Source: Alistipes sp. (lineage in GTDB: Bacteria > Bacteroidota > Bacteroidia > Bacteroidales > Rikenellaceae). Taken from it: DNA of 64,000 nt. The translations under genes and the position numbers were made by a program. Positions 23,656-32,789 of the stretch are shown piece by piece. The stretch's first letter is position 1; every line of letters starts with the position of its first letter. The notes beneath the pieces are model-generated. The model was given only the letters and a program-made list of their open reading frames with translations, had not been told where the DNA came from and did no database searches. The stretch covers positions 82,553 to 146,552 of the forward strand of contig JAFQCA010000025.1 of NCBI GenBank assembly GCA_017399485.1. The letters run 5' to 3'.

Positions 23656-25104
23656 CTACAAACTATCACCGAAATCCTTGCGGAACTTCTCCATCAAGCG
23701 GTGTGGCCAATTAGATGTAGGCTCCAAACCACCCATAAAGAATCGAAGTACGGGGGGCTCGTAGTTGAATTTCAAACCGCCAATCAACTTGCGGTTGTGC
23801 CACAACCAATCAATGCGGTCAATGACGTAGTTAATCTGAGAGAGAGTAAATACGCGGCGAGGAACAGCCAGACGTAACAACTCTACATCGGCCAGAATCT
23901 CCTTGCCCTCTTCGTCGCGTACGCTCGATATGGTGCCTCGCTCCATACCGCGAATACCCGAACAGATGTACAATGCCGCAGCCAATGCGCCAGCGGGATA
24001 CTCCTCTTGTGGAATATGCTCGCAGAACTTCATTGCATCGACGTGTGCACCCAAAACACCTGCGGGTGTAACCATAGGTACACCACGCTTCTCCAACTCC
24101 TCAACCAAATATTTGATGAAGTTGGGGCTCTGGCTAATCATTGTTTCGTCCAAAGTCTCATACAAACCTACCGCCATAGCCTCAATCTCACGTACCGAGA
24201 TACCTCCGTAGGTGAGGAATCCCTCAAACAGCGGAATCATAGCCTCCATCTTGGCATACAAGGCACGTTGGTTGGTGCAGATACCACCACCGCGAGAAGA
24301 TGAAAGTTTACGAGCCGAGAAATAAACCAAATCGGCAAGGCCTGTCATCATCTTTATTATCTCGCCTAACTCATTCTCCTTCCACTTATCTTCGCGCTGC
24401 TTGATAAGGTATGCGTTCTCGCCCATAAGGCTGGCATCGAGTACCAACATAATATTATATTTGTCGGCAATACGACGCACGTCCATCAAGTTGGCCAACG
24501 AGAAGGGCTGTCCACCGATAAGGTTTGTCGAAGCCTCCATACGGATGAATGGTATATTCTCGACACCTACCTCCTGAATACACTTCTCCAACTTCTCGAT
24601 ATCCATATTACCCTTGAACGGGTGGTCTGATTTGAGTTCCAATGCGTGGTCGTGCAACAACTCTACAACGCGACCACCGCACTCCTGAATATGTGCCAAA
24701 GTGGTTGTAAAGTGATAGTTCATCGGAATAACGTTGCCGGGCTTTACAAACGAGCGGCAAATGACGTTCTCAGCCGCGCGTCCTTGGTGTACGGGCAATA
24801 GATATTTCTTGCCTAAAACATCCTCAACGGCTTTCTGTAAACGCTCGAATGATTGCGAACCTGCATAAGCATCGTCGGCGTGCATCATTGCCGCCAACTG
24901 ATTATCGCTCATTGCGTTGGTTCCGCTGTCGGTCAGCATATCCAAGAATACGTCACGTGTGCTCAAACGGAATGTATTGAATCCGGCCTCTTTCATAGCC
25001 TCCATACGGCGTTCAATGGGTACGAGGTGGAGTTTTTGTACGACGCGAACTTTGTGCATCTCCAAAGGTAAATCACCTCCACGGTAGAATTTTACTCTGC
25101 TCAT
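23656..25104 (-). CDS. tyrosine phenol-lyase/tryptophanase family PLP enzyme, tyrosine phenol-lyase-like
   Basis: 482 residues. The family splits Tyr to phenol, or Trp to indole, plus pyruvate and ammonia. GFNTFRLSTRDVFLDMLTDSGTNAM near residue 41, AYAGS, PVHQGRAAEN, GGQPFSLANL and LTYGG are family marks. Lys266 in SARKL is the likely PLP lysine. FTTT (132-135) and MERG (387-390) match tyrosine phenol-lyase, where tryptophanases have FDTT and an EIG-type segment. Oddities: the usual DxxR after the aspartate that contacts PLP is DASL (223-226), so that arginine is missing, and the segment after the PLP lysine (SSSRGGG) departs from both families. Activity on Tyr is plausible but not certain. 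Confidence 0.75.
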   Translation of the reverse strand: MSRVKFYRGGDLPLEMHKVRVVQKLHLVPIERRMEAMKEAGFNTFRLSTRDVFLDMLTDSGTNAMSDNQLAAMMHADDAYAGSQSFERLQKAVEDVLGKKYLLPVHQGRAAENVICRSFVKPGNVIPMNYHFTTTLAHIQECGGRVVELLHDHALELKSDHPFKGNMDIEKLEKCIQEVGVENIPFIRMEASTNLIGGQPFSLANLMDVRRIADKYNIMLVLDASLMGENAYLIKQREDKWKENELGEIIKMMTGLADLVYFSARKLSSSRGGGICTNQRALYAKMEAMIPLFEGFLTYGGISVREIEAMAVGLYETLDETMISQSPNFIKYLVEELEKRGVPMVTPAGVLGAHVDAMKFCEHIPQEEYPAGALAAALYICSGIRGMERGTISSVRDEEGKEILADVELLRLAVPRRVFTLSQINYVIDRIDWLWHNRKLIGGLKFNYEPPVLRFFMGGLEPTSNWPHRLMEKFRKDFGDSL

Positions 25105-25183
25105 AGTAACAATTTTTTATTATTTCTTCGTTTTATGTCAAAATTGATTTTCAAAATTAATATAAATTTTTTAATAAAATTGC

Positions 25184-25220
25184 AAAACGAGCCATTTATT
25201 TTGCATAAATAGCCCGTTTT
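25184..25220 (-). terminator. terminator after meaB
   Basis: AAAACG (25184-25189) with GC and ATTTAT pairs with ATAAAT, GC and CGTTTT (to 25220), interrupted by single mismatches. The rest of 25105-25248 is AT-rich and probably also holds the promoter of the PLP enzyme gene, which I cannot pinpoint. Confidence 0.6.
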
Positions 25221-25248
25221 ATTGCATATTGCGGTATTTGTTGCCCTC

Positions 25249-26379
25249 TTACAGATTGTAATCTGTGTTTTTTTGACCGAAGTATAAATCCAACAACTCC
25301 TTTGCCGCGATGAATGAACTCTGCTTTGCCGAGAGTACTCTTTGCTCTACCTCTTCGATGCGCTCGGCTATCAAAGGATTTTGATAGAAACTACTCTTTA
25401 GGACTTCGTTAATACTTTCGTACATCCAGTATTTATTCTGGCGGTTGCGATTCGCAGTGTAATATCCATTGGCCTCGATGTGGTCCAAATACTCCTCTAC
25501 GCCTTTCCATACCTCCTCCAATCCGCTTTTTGCTAACGATGAGCAGGTATATACTTTGGCTCTCCACCCCGATTCGGGTAATGGGAAGAGATGTAGCGCA
25601 CCCTGATATTGTACCTTCGCCAATTCGGCTTTGTGAACGTTTTCGCCGTCGGCCTTTGTGATAACCATCATATCGGCCATCTCCATAATGCCTCGCTTGA
25701 TACCTTGTAACTCGTCACCGGCGCCTGAAATCTGCAACATCATAAACATATCCACCATCGAGTGTACGGCTGTTTCGGATTGTCCCACGCCTACCGTTTC
25801 GATAAATATCACGTCATAACCCGCAGCCTCGCATAAGACTATCGTTTCGCGCGTTTTTCGCGCTACACCTCCTAATGAGCCTGCGGAGGGTGAAGGGCGG
25901 ATGAAAATATTGGGATTTGATGATATGCTCTCCATACGTGTCTTGTCACCTAAAATAGAGCCACCGCTACGCTCCGAACTAGGGTCAATAGCCAATACGG
26001 CCAAACGGTGTTTGAGTGATGCGACCATACCGCCGATGGCCTCAATGAATGTCGATTTTCCTGCTCCCGGTACACCTGTGATACCTATGCGGACCGATTT
26101 TCCTGCGTATGGTAGGCAGCGCTCGATAATCTCTTGTGCTTGAGCGTAATGTTCGTGGTTGTTGCTCTCGATAAGCGTAATTGCTTGTGAGAGGATGGTG
26201 ATATTGCCGTTCAATATGCCCTCGACGTACTCATCTGTAGAGAGCGCACGACGACGCTTGCGTTTGAAGTATGGATTAACGATGGGTTGGTCTTCAACTC
26301 CTTGAGTAACATTTAGTGCACTATCGTGATGAGCATCAATATACTCTTTTTCGTAATGTTCTATTTTGGTAAAAGCCAT
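25249..26379 (-). CDS. meaB: methylmalonyl-CoA mutase-associated GTPase
   Basis: 376 residues. MeaB is a G3E-family GTPase that loads and protects the adenosylcobalamin of methylmalonyl-CoA mutase. ITGVPGAGKST (from residue 100) is the P-loop, VLAIDPSSERSGGSILGDKTRM the switch I region, FIETVGVGQSE the G3 region, and ITKADG the guanine-specificity motif. The C-terminal helix is the usual dimerization arm. The mutase genes are not in the window, but the epimerase and decarboxylase start 700 bases away on the opposite strand. Confidence 0.93.
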   Translation of the reverse strand: MAFTKIEHYEKEYIDAHHDSALNVTQGVEDQPIVNPYFKRKRRRALSTDEYVEGILNGNITILSQAITLIESNNHEHYAQAQEIIERCLPYAGKSVRIGITGVPGAGKSTFIEAIGGMVASLKHRLAVLAIDPSSERSGGSILGDKTRMESISSNPNIFIRPSPSAGSLGGVARKTRETIVLCEAAGYDVIFIETVGVGQSETAVHSMVDMFMMLQISGAGDELQGIKRGIMEMADMMVITKADGENVHKAELAKVQYQGALHLFPLPESGWRAKVYTCSSLAKSGLEEVWKGVEEYLDHIEANGYYTANRNRQNKYWMYESINEVLKSSFYQNPLIAERIEEVEQRVLSAKQSSFIAAKELLDLYFGQKNTDYNL

Positions 26380-26383
26380 CTCG

Positions 26384-26866
26384 TTATTTTTTATTTGTTT
26401 TTATGTTTGTAATCTTGTCTATGGTCTGTTGCGTAAGCCCTCCTGCGTGGCCACACCATAAGGCTATACGCTGTTTGTTGCAGATGACGCAGAAAGGGAT
26501 AAACTTTACGCCATAATTGCGGAATGAACGCCCTTCATCATCAAATGCTACGCAGGTGTTAGCACCAAGATGCTCGGTCAGTGTGACTCCTGCATCGCTA
26601 TATTTCTCTTTTGTCAATATGATGACATTCATTTTAGTTTCGGCACTCTGCGCTAAATTTTTTACGCGAGCCAACCACCTGCGACACTGCGGACTCTCCG
26701 AGTGGTAGAATACAATGCAGGTGTAGTCGGCCTCTTCGGGTTGCAAGTCCATAAGCCACTGCTTCACCTTAAGGTCGGGGGCTACCTCTCCTGTTATAAC
26801 GTTTTGAGCATTGGCAATAGTAGCCGTGCCTATGATTGTAATCAAAACGCTTAAAAACTTTCTCAT
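26384..26866 (-). CDS. exported thioredoxin-like protein lacking the first active-site Cys
   Basis: 160 residues with a signal peptide (cut near ANAQ, residue 21). The strand IVFYHSESPQCRRW is placed like a thioredoxin active site, but CxxC is replaced by Ser58-Pro-Gln-Cys61, leaving one cysteine. FIPFCVI (around residue 127) is the cis-Pro loop. Such proteins are TlpA/peroxiredoxin-like; with a single Cys, disulfide exchange by the usual route is unlikely. It lies 4 bases upstream of meaB and is probably cotranscribed with it. Confidence 0.6.
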   Translation of the reverse strand: MRKFLSVLITIIGTATIANAQNVITGEVAPDLKVKQWLMDLQPEEADYTCIVFYHSESPQCRRWLARVKNLAQSAETKMNVIILTKEKYSDAGVTLTEHLGANTCVAFDDEGRSFRNYGVKFIPFCVICNKQRIALWCGHAGGLTQQTIDKITNIKTNKK

Positions 26867-27050
26867 CGCGGTGTCAGGTTAGTTTGTCGGGAGCGAAATT
26901 AGCAACTTTCGCGCAAAGAAACAAACCTTTTTTGAAGTATCAATCTCGCGGAATGGACAAAAGTATCGAAATGGGTGAAAAACTCTTGAAATTTCAAGTT
27001 TTTTTAGAGATAAACTTGCTATAATATTTCGTTATTTGAGATTTTACTCG

Positions 27051-27058
27051 TACCTTTG
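27051..27058 (+). promoter_or_regulatory. promoter of the epimerase-decarboxylase operon
   Basis: TACCTTTG at 27051-27058 matches the -7 consensus; TTTC at 27027-27030 lies 20 bases upstream. It supports the epimerase start at 27133. Confidence 0.6.
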
Positions 27059-27132
27059 TGAAGTTTTGTGCTATAGCAAATTTACGAATCATACATACAC
27101 AAAAATATTTACAAAAAACAAAATTAACAATT

Positions 27133-27543
27133 ATGAAAGTTTCACACATTGAGCATCTTGGTATTGCTGTGAAGAGTCTCGACGAGGCTATTCCCTATTG
27201 GGAGAATGTATTGGGTCTTAAGTGCTATGCTATCGAGGAGGTAGCCGAGCAGAAGGTTAAGACAGCATTTTTTAAGTTGGGCCAGACAAAGATTGAATTG
27301 TTGGAGCCTACTTCAGAGGATTCTACTATCGCTAAGTTTATCGAGACTCGCGGTATCGGTGTTCACCACGTAGCACTCGCTTGCGAGAATCTTGAGGAGC
27401 AGTTGGCTGACGCCGAGGCTCACGGTGTACGTTTGATTGACAAGACTCCCCGTAACGGCGCTGAGGGCCTTTCAATCGCATTCCTTCACCCGAAATCAAC
27501 TCAGGGTATTTTGACAGAGTTGTGTGAGGACAAGAACAAATAA
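27133..27543 (+). CDS. mce: methylmalonyl-CoA epimerase
   Basis: 136 residues from ATG 27133; this start gives the typical MKVSHIEHLGIAV beginning and lies downstream of the promoter, whereas an in-frame upstream ATG at 27058 falls inside the -7 box. The VOC fold shows the metal ligands His in HIEHLG, Glu in KIELLEP and His in GVHHVAL. The enzyme interconverts (R)- and (S)-methylmalonyl-CoA between mutase and decarboxylase. First gene of a five-gene operon. Confidence 0.95.
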   Translation: MKVSHIEHLGIAVKSLDEAIPYWENVLGLKCYAIEEVAEQKVKTAFFKLGQTKIELLEPTSEDSTIAKFIETRGIGVHHVALACENLEEQLADAEAHGVRLIDKTPRNGAEGLSIAFLHPKSTQGILTELCEDKNK

Positions 27544-27569
27544 TCAACTAATAAATATTTAGCACTTTT

Positions 27570-29135
27570 ATGAGCGAAATTCAAAAACAACAGGTAGCCA
27601 AATTGATTGAGAATCGCGAGATTGCCCGTTTGGGTGGCGGCGAGAAGGCTATCGAGAAGCAGCACGCAAAAGGTAAGTACACTGCGCGTGAGCGTATTCA
27701 GATGCTCTTGGACGAGGGCAGTTTCGAGGAGTTTGATATGTTCGTAACACACCGTTGCTACGACTTCGGTATGGAGAAGAAGCACACTTTTGGTGATGGT
27801 GTTGTAACAGGTTATGGTACAATCGACGGACGTTTGGTTTATGTCTTTGCACAGGACTTTACGGTAACAGCAGGTTCACTCTCTATCTCTTTGGCAGACA
27901 AGATTTGCAAGGTGATGGATATGGCTATGCGTAACGGTGCTCCTTGTATCGGTTTGAACGATTCAGGTGGTGCGCGTATTCAGGAGGGTGTTAATGCATT
28001 GGCAGGTTATGCTAATATCTTCCAGCGTAACGTAATGGCATCGGGTGTTATTCCCCAGATTTCAGCCATCTTCGGTCCTTGCGCAGGTGGTGCCGTTTAT
28101 TCACCCGCATTGACTGACTTCATCATTATGCGTCGTCAGACTTCAAATATGTTCCTTACAGGTCCTAAGGTTGTTAAGACTGTTACAGGTGAGGACGTTA
28201 CACAGGAGCAGTTGGGTGGTGCCGATATGCACACAACAAAGAGTGGTGTGGCTCAGTTCGCTGTTGATACAGAGGAGGAGGGTATCGCACTTATCCGTGG
28301 CTTGCTCTCATATATGCCTCAGAACAATATGGAGGATGCTCCCTGTGTTCCTTGCACAGACGACATCGCTCGTAAGGAGGATATCTTGAATGAGATTATT
28401 CCTGATAACCCCAACAAGCCTTACGATATGTACGAGGTTATCCGTAGCATCGTCGATAACGGTGAGTATTTGGAGAGTGCAGCAGGTTATGCAAAGAATA
28501 TCATTACTTGCTTTGCCCGCTTTAACGGTCAGAGCGTTGGTATCATTGCTAACCAGCCTAACTTTATGGCAGGTGTGTTGGATATCAATGCCAGCCGTAA
28601 GGCCGCTCGTTTTGTTCGTTTCTGCGACGCCTTCAATATCCCCATCGTAACATTGGTTGACGTTCCCGGATTCTTGCCCGGTACAGGTCAGGAGTATGGT
28701 GGCGTTATCACTCACGGTGCTAAGTTGTTGTTTGCTTATTGCGAGGCTACTGTTCCTAAGGTTACAGTTACATTGCGCAAGGCTTACGGTGGTGCTTACA
28801 TCGTGATGTCATCAAAGCACATCCGTGGCGATATCAACTACGCTTGGCCTACTGCCGAGATTGCAGTTATGGGTGCAAGTGGTGCAGTTGAGGTATTGCA
28901 CGCTAAGGCTTTGGCTGCATTTGAGAATGCAGAGGAGAAGGCTAAGTTCGTTGCCGAGAAGGAGCAGGAGTACAAGGATAAGTTCTCTAACCCCTACAAC
29001 GCAGCCCGCTATGGTTATATCGACGATGTTATCGAGCCGCGCAACACTCGTTTCCGCGTAATTCGTGCATTGGAGTCGTTGAAGACTAAGCGTGAGGTTA
29101 ATCCTGCTAAGAAACATAGTAATATTCCTTTGTAA
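27570..29135 (+). CDS. mmdA: methylmalonyl-CoA decarboxylase alpha subunit (carboxyltransferase)
   Basis: 521 residues. Two crotonase-like halves: the N-terminal half binds acyl-CoA ([27 protein letters not shown]), the C-terminal half biotin ([24 protein letters not shown]). It transfers the carboxyl group of methylmalonyl-CoA to biotin on the carrier subunit, giving propionyl-CoA. The same family includes propionyl-CoA carboxylase beta subunits; the decarboxylase role is chosen because OadG-, biotin carrier- and OadB-type genes follow and no biotin carboxylase is present. Confidence 0.93.
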   Translation: MSEIQKQQVAKLIENREIARLGGGEKAIEKQHAKGKYTARERIQMLLDEGSFEEFDMFVTHRCYDFGMEKKHTFGDGVVTGYGTIDGRLVYVFAQDFTVTAGSLSISLADKICKVMDMAMRNGAPCIGLNDSGGARIQEGVNALAGYANIFQRNVMASGVIPQISAIFGPCAGGAVYSPALTDFIIMRRQTSNMFLTGPKVVKTVTGEDVTQEQLGGADMHTTKSGVAQFAVDTEEEGIALIRGLLSYMPQNNMEDAPCVPCTDDIARKEDILNEIIPDNPNKPYDMYEVIRSIVDNGEYLESAAGYAKNIITCFARFNGQSVGIIANQPNFMAGVLDINASRKAARFVRFCDAFNIPIVTLVDVPGFLPGTGQEYGGVITHGAKLLFAYCEATVPKVTVTLRKAYGGAYIVMSSKHIRGDINYAWPTAEIAVMGASGAVEVLHAKALAAFENAEEKAKFVAEKEQEYKDKFSNPYNAARYGYIDDVIEPRNTRFRVIRALESLKTKREVNPAKKHSNIPL

Positions 29136-29149
29136 TATACGGTTGAAAT

Positions 29150-29467
29150 ATGACAATGTTAGCAATTAATTGGGGTAATGCGTTGTTGATTACAGGCGTA
29201 GGTTTCGGATTGGTATTCACTGTACTTGTACTGCTTATATTCATCGTGAAATCTTTCGGCTTAATCTTCAAGCAAAAGCCTCAGGCACAGGCGGCTGTTG
29301 CTGCTCCTGTTGCTGCTCCCGCTGAGGTTGGCGAGGAGGAGATGGCGGCTATCGCTTATGTTCTTCATACGTTCTACAACCAGCACGATGAGGAGAGCGA
29401 TGTATTGACCATCCGTCACGACGATGTGGCATATTCACCGTGGAATCAAAAAAGTATAATCTTTTAA
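29150..29467 (+). CDS. mmdD: OadG-family small membrane subunit of the decarboxylase
   Basis: 105 residues. One N-terminal transmembrane helix (about 10-34, GVGFGLVFTVLVLLIFIVK), an Ala/Pro hinge, then an acidic helix with IAYVLHTFYN and WNQKSIIF. This is the OadG/gamma-delta organisation that holds the carboxyltransferase to the membrane complex. It starts 14 bases after mmdA and ends 13 before the biotin carrier gene. Confidence 0.85.
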   Translation: MTMLAINWGNALLITGVGFGLVFTVLVLLIFIVKSFGLIFKQKPQAQAAVAAPVAAPAEVGEEEMAAIAYVLHTFYNQHDEESDVLTIRHDDVAYSPWNQKSIIF

Positions 29468-29480
29468 TTAGAAAGGAAAA

Positions 29481-29915
29481 ATGCAGAAACTTAATTTTAA
29501 TATCAATGGTAAGCACTATGAGGCTACCATCACCGAGATTGAGCACAACGTAGCCGAGGTGGAACTCAATGGTAAAAAGTATACTATCGATGTAGAGCGT
29601 TCAGAGGCAGTCTCTGTACCTCACATTGCTACTCCGGCTCCCGCAGCCGCAGCCCCTGTTGCTGCTGCTCCTGCTGCTGCGCCTAAGAAGGTTGCTGCTG
29701 GTGCTAACTCTGTAACAGCCCCGCTGCCTGGTAGCGTTGTTGCTGTTAAGGTAAAGGCTGGTGACGCTGTTAAGGCTGGTCAGCAGTTGCTTATCATCGA
29801 GGCTATGAAGATGGAGAATGAGGTGTTGGCTCCCGCCGACGGTACTGTATCGGCTGTTCACGTAGCAGCAGGTCAGGCTGTTCAGCAGGGTGACGCTTTG
29901 GTTGATTTGGCTTAA
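29481..29915 (+). CDS. mmdC: biotin carrier subunit of the decarboxylase
   Basis: 144 residues. The biotin attachment site is EAMKMENEV with Lys110. Residues 50-70 are an Ala/Pro hinge that lets the biotin arm move between MmdA and MmdB. The N-terminal 45 residues resemble the beta structure found in gut-anaerobe decarboxylase carriers. It shuttles the carboxyl group taken from methylmalonyl-CoA to the membrane subunit. Confidence 0.93.
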   Translation: MQKLNFNINGKHYEATITEIEHNVAEVELNGKKYTIDVERSEAVSVPHIATPAPAAAAPVAAAPAAAPKKVAAGANSVTAPLPGSVVAVKVKAGDAVKAGQQLLIIEAMKMENEVLAPADGTVSAVHVAAGQAVQQGDALVDLA

Positions 29916-29920
29916 TCTAA

Positions 29921-31285
29921 ATGTTGAGACCAATGAAAAAGGTAATGAAATATATGATGGTGCTTCTCGCTGTGGGCCTAATGGGCCTTTCGGTGCAGGC
30001 ATCGACAACTCCCGAGGTTATGACTGCTGCGGCAGCCGCTACGGAGGTTGCTGAGGCTGACATCGACTTGGGCGAGTCGCTAATGGAATTTGTTAAGCAA
30101 TCGGGTATCAGTGGTATTATCGCAGACTGGCGTGTGTTGGTTATGTTGCTAATATCTTGCGTGTTGCTCTATTTGGCTATTGTTAAGCAGTATGAGCCTT
30201 TGTTGCTGTTGCCTATCGCGTTCGGTATGTTGCTTACAAACCTTCCCGGTGCAGGCCTCTATCACACAGAGTTGTTCGAGGGTGGTCACGTACATTGGTT
30301 GATTGAGAAGGGTACAGAATGGAAGGATGGCACTAAATTCTTGTCTGATACTACATTCGACCGTGTAGGTGGTCTTATCGACTTCCTCTATTTGGGTGTT
30401 AAGTTGGGTATCTATCCTTGCTTGATTTTCGTAGGTGTGGGTGCTATGACTGACTTCGGTCCGCTGATTGCCAATCCTAAGAGTTTGTTGCTGGGTGCCG
30501 CTGCACAGTTTGGTATCTTTGCGACATTCTTGGGTGCTTCGGCGATGGGCTTTACTCCCGCTGAGGCTGGTTCTATCGGTATCATTGGTGGTGCTGACGG
30601 TCCGACTGCTATCTACCTTACTGCAAAGTTGGCTCCCCAGTTGTTGGGTCCCATCGCAGTTGCCGCTTACTCATATATGGCGTTGGTGCCTGTGATTCAG
30701 CCTCCTATTATGAAGGCTTTGACTACTAAGGCTGAGCGTCAGATTGTGATGAAGCAGTTGCGTACAGTGTCTAAGACTGAGAAGATTATCTTCCCCATCG
30801 CGATGACTATTATTATCTCATTGTTGTTGCCGTCGGCTGCTCCGTTGATTGGCTGCTTGATGTTGGGTAACTTGATGAAGGAGTGTGGTGTTGTTGAGCG
30901 TTTGAGCAAGACTGTTCAGAACGAGTTGATGAACATCGTAACTATCTTCCTCGGTATCTCGGTAGGTGCTACTGCTACTGCTGCCAACTTCCTTAACTGG
31001 CAGACTATCGGTATTATGGTATTGGGTGTAACAGCCTTCTGCTTGGGTACTGGTGCTGGTGTGGTTTTGGCAAAGGTTATGAATTTGTTCTCTAAGGAGA
31101 AGATTAATCCGCTGATTGGTTCGGCTGGTGTATCTGCAGTGCCTATGGCGGCCCGTGTATCACAGAAGGTGGGTCAGGCTGAGAATCCTTCTAACTTCCT
31201 TTTGATGCACGCTATGGGTCCTAACGTATCAGGCGTTATCGGCTCGGCTGTTGCAGCAGGTATCTTGTTGGCTTTCTTGGGCTAA
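29921..31285 (+). CDS. mmdB: Na+-translocating decarboxylase beta subunit
   Basis: 454 residues. An in-frame ATG at 29933 gives [16 protein letters not shown], a signal-like first helix; the Ala/Thr-rich stretch to residue 45 is an extension compared with Klebsiella OadB. About ten hydrophobic segments follow. [13 protein letters not shown] with Asp226 is the conserved sodium-site motif, and [13 protein letters not shown] is the second conserved half-membrane region. It decarboxylates carboxybiotin and pumps Na+ outward, so propionate formation conserves energy. End of the mce-mmdA-D-C-B operon. Confidence 0.94.
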   Translation: MLRPMKKVMKYMMVLLAVGLMGLSVQASTTPEVMTAAAAATEVAEADIDLGESLMEFVKQSGISGIIADWRVLVMLLISCVLLYLAIVKQYEPLLLLPIAFGMLLTNLPGAGLYHTELFEGGHVHWLIEKGTEWKDGTKFLSDTTFDRVGGLIDFLYLGVKLGIYPCLIFVGVGAMTDFGPLIANPKSLLLGAAAQFGIFATFLGASAMGFTPAEAGSIGIIGGADGPTAIYLTAKLAPQLLGPIAVAAYSYMALVPVIQPPIMKALTTKAERQIVMKQLRTVSKTEKIIFPIAMTIIISLLLPSAAPLIGCLMLGNLMKECGVVERLSKTVQNELMNIVTIFLGISVGATATAANFLNWQTIGIMVLGVTAFCLGTGAGVVLAKVMNLFSKEKINPLIGSAGVSAVPMAARVSQKVGQAENPSNFLLMHAMGPNVSGVIGSAVAAGILLAFLG

Positions 31286-31308
31286 TAATATACCTTATAT
31301 TTATTATA

Positions 31309-31340
31309 AGACTCGTTCCGTTATGCGGAGCGAGTCTTTT
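31309..31340 (+). terminator. terminator of the decarboxylase operon
   Basis: AGACTCGTTCCG (31309-31320) pairs with CGGAGCGAGTCT (31326-31337) with a short loop, followed by eight T. Confidence 0.9.
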
Positions 31341-31481
31341 TTTTGTGTTGTATTGTGATTGGTGTTATTGTGTAACTTGTGTAACACGCAGATTATCTGT
31401 GATATATATGGATAGACTACCATTTGTGTATCGAAAAATACTTACTGATTAAAACTTTTTTGGTAAAAAGCACCTGAAAAC

Positions 31482-31512
31482 TTGCTAATTAAAATTATTT
31501 AATATATATTTG
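31482..31512 (+). promoter_or_regulatory. promoter of the threonine leader-thrB-thrC transcript
   Basis: TATATTTG at 31505-31512 with TTG at 31482-31484 and a 20-base spacer. The start point near 31518 puts the leader-peptide ATG (31534) about 16 bases into the transcript. Confidence 0.75.
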
Positions 31513-31533
31513 CCATAACAATGATGGTAAATT

Positions 31534-31665
31534 ATGCGTCAGTTAAATAACATATCGACTATTTGCGTAGCGACAACGATTGTTGGCGCAGGTTTGTCGT
31601 ATGTTACTATTTTGGGCGGTACGATTATTACCACAACTACTACCATTACCCCTATGGGGGTGTAG
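31534..31665 (+). CDS. threonine/isoleucine-rich leader peptide (thrL-like)
   Basis: The frame from ATG 31534 to TAG 31663-31665 encodes 43 residues: MRQLNNISTICVATT near the start and ITTTTTITPMGV at the end after GGTI. Eleven are Thr and seven Ile, with five Thr codons in a row (ACC ACA ACT ACT ACC) then ATT ACC. The Thr run ends where the 5' arm of a terminator begins. This is the layout of amino-acid attenuators such as E. coli thrL, which has a similar Thr/Ile mix. thrB begins 165 bases after its stop. Translation is inferred, not shown, but a chance run of this kind exactly before thrB-thrC is unlikely. Confidence 0.85.
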   Translation: MRQLNNISTICVATTIVGAGLSYVTILGGTIITTTTTITPMGV

Positions 31666-31697
31666 TTTCTTGTAGCCGATAGGGGCATTTCTTTTTT
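31648..31697 (+). promoter_or_regulatory. threonine attenuator (terminator overlapping the leader-peptide end)
   Basis: CCCCTAT (31649-31655) is complementary to ATAGGGG (31679-31685), followed by CATTTCTTTTTTG, a transcription terminator. The same CCCC can pair locally with the G run at 31656-31660, so the two forms exclude each other. The 5' arm lies within leader codons 39-41, right after the Thr run, so a ribosome stalled on Thr codons would cover it. The 130 bases from here to thrB show no other clear element. Confidence 0.75.
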
Positions 31698-31830
31698 GTC
31701 ATATTTAAGTCTCGCCAAGGCAGTGAGAGTCGGCCAAAATCAATAAGTTTTATTTTATTAGTTAATTTTTGTCGTTGTGTTATTGTATTATGCTATGGCA
31801 TAGACGGCTGATATGAATATTTATGGAATT

Positions 31831-32757
31831 ATGAAAAGTGTTAGAGTTTTTGCGCCCGCTACTGTGGCGAATATGGGTTGTGGATTTGATGTTATGGGAA
31901 TGACACTCGACGGAGTGGGTGATGTGATGACTATTGCCGTAGAAGAGGGTGATGGATTGCAAATCGAGAATCGTACGGATGTCGAATTACCTGAAGATAT
32001 AGATAAAAATGTTATAACCCCTGCTGTGAGGTCTTTGATGGCGGCTTTTGGTGAAAAACGGATGGTCAGAGTGGTCATTGAGAAGAAGATTTCGCCAGGT
32101 AGTGGTATCGGTTCGAGTGCAGCATCATCGGCTGCTGCTGTGTATGGTTTGAATGTGGCGTTGGGCCGCCCGTTTAGTGATGAGCGATTGGTGGAGTTTG
32201 CAATGGAGGGCGAGAAATTAATTAGTGGCGGTACTCCTCACGCTGATAATGTGGGCCCATCGATATTAGGTGGCGTAGTGTTGTTACGCGGTTATGAGCC
32301 GTTGGATATCGTGCGTTTGCCTGTGCCTGACAATTTCTGTTGTTCGGTAGCCCATCCTGCAATTATGGTAAGTACCAAAATGGCACGAGAGGTGCTGCCC
32401 AAAGATATTCCATTGCGTACGGCAGTTAAACAGTGGGGTAATGTGGCAGGTTTGGTTGCAGGCTTGGCTTTGGGCGATGTCTATCTTGTTGGCCGAGCAA
32501 TGTGTGATGTGGTTGTGGAGCCATACCGCAAACAGTTCATACCCGGCTTTGATGAGTTGCGCGAGAAGGTTACGGCGGCGGGTGCTTTGGCGTTCAATAT
32601 CTCAGGTGCGGGACCATCTGTCTTTTCGCTCTCGGCTGATATGGCTACGGCAGAACGCGTAGGTGAGATTATGCGAGAACATTTTGCGCAGCGTGGTGTG
32701 GCCTCCGACCTGTATGTCTCGAAGGTCTCAAATCGAGGCGCAAGAGTGGTTGAATAG
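31831..32757 (+). CDS. thrB: homoserine kinase
   Basis: 308 residues from ATG 31831 (MKSVRVFAPATVANMGCGFD, the normal start); an in-frame ATG at 31813 would add six residues. GHMP-kinase signature: SPGSGIGSSAASSAAA near residue 89 binds ATP phosphates, and ISGAGPSVFSL in the C-terminal part is the second conserved Gly-rich loop. It phosphorylates L-homoserine, the step before threonine synthase. It follows the Thr leader and terminator and precedes thrC, so the two-gene operon should respond to charged tRNA-Thr. Confidence 0.95.
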   Translation: MKSVRVFAPATVANMGCGFDVMGMTLDGVGDVMTIAVEEGDGLQIENRTDVELPEDIDKNVITPAVRSLMAAFGEKRMVRVVIEKKISPGSGIGSSAASSAAAVYGLNVALGRPFSDERLVEFAMEGEKLISGGTPHADNVGPSILGGVVLLRGYEPLDIVRLPVPDNFCCSVAHPAIMVSTKMAREVLPKDIPLRTAVKQWGNVAGLVAGLALGDVYLVGRAMCDVVVEPYRKQFIPGFDELREKVTAAGALAFNISGAGPSVFSLSADMATAERVGEIMREHFAQRGVASDLYVSKVSNRGARVVE

Positions 32758-32789
32758 TAAGGATGTTAAACTAATAATGAATTACAATA

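Noticed and set aside
27058..27132. Upstream ATG for the epimerase
   Set aside because: It lies at the end of the -7 promoter box, and the known family length matches the ATG at 27133.
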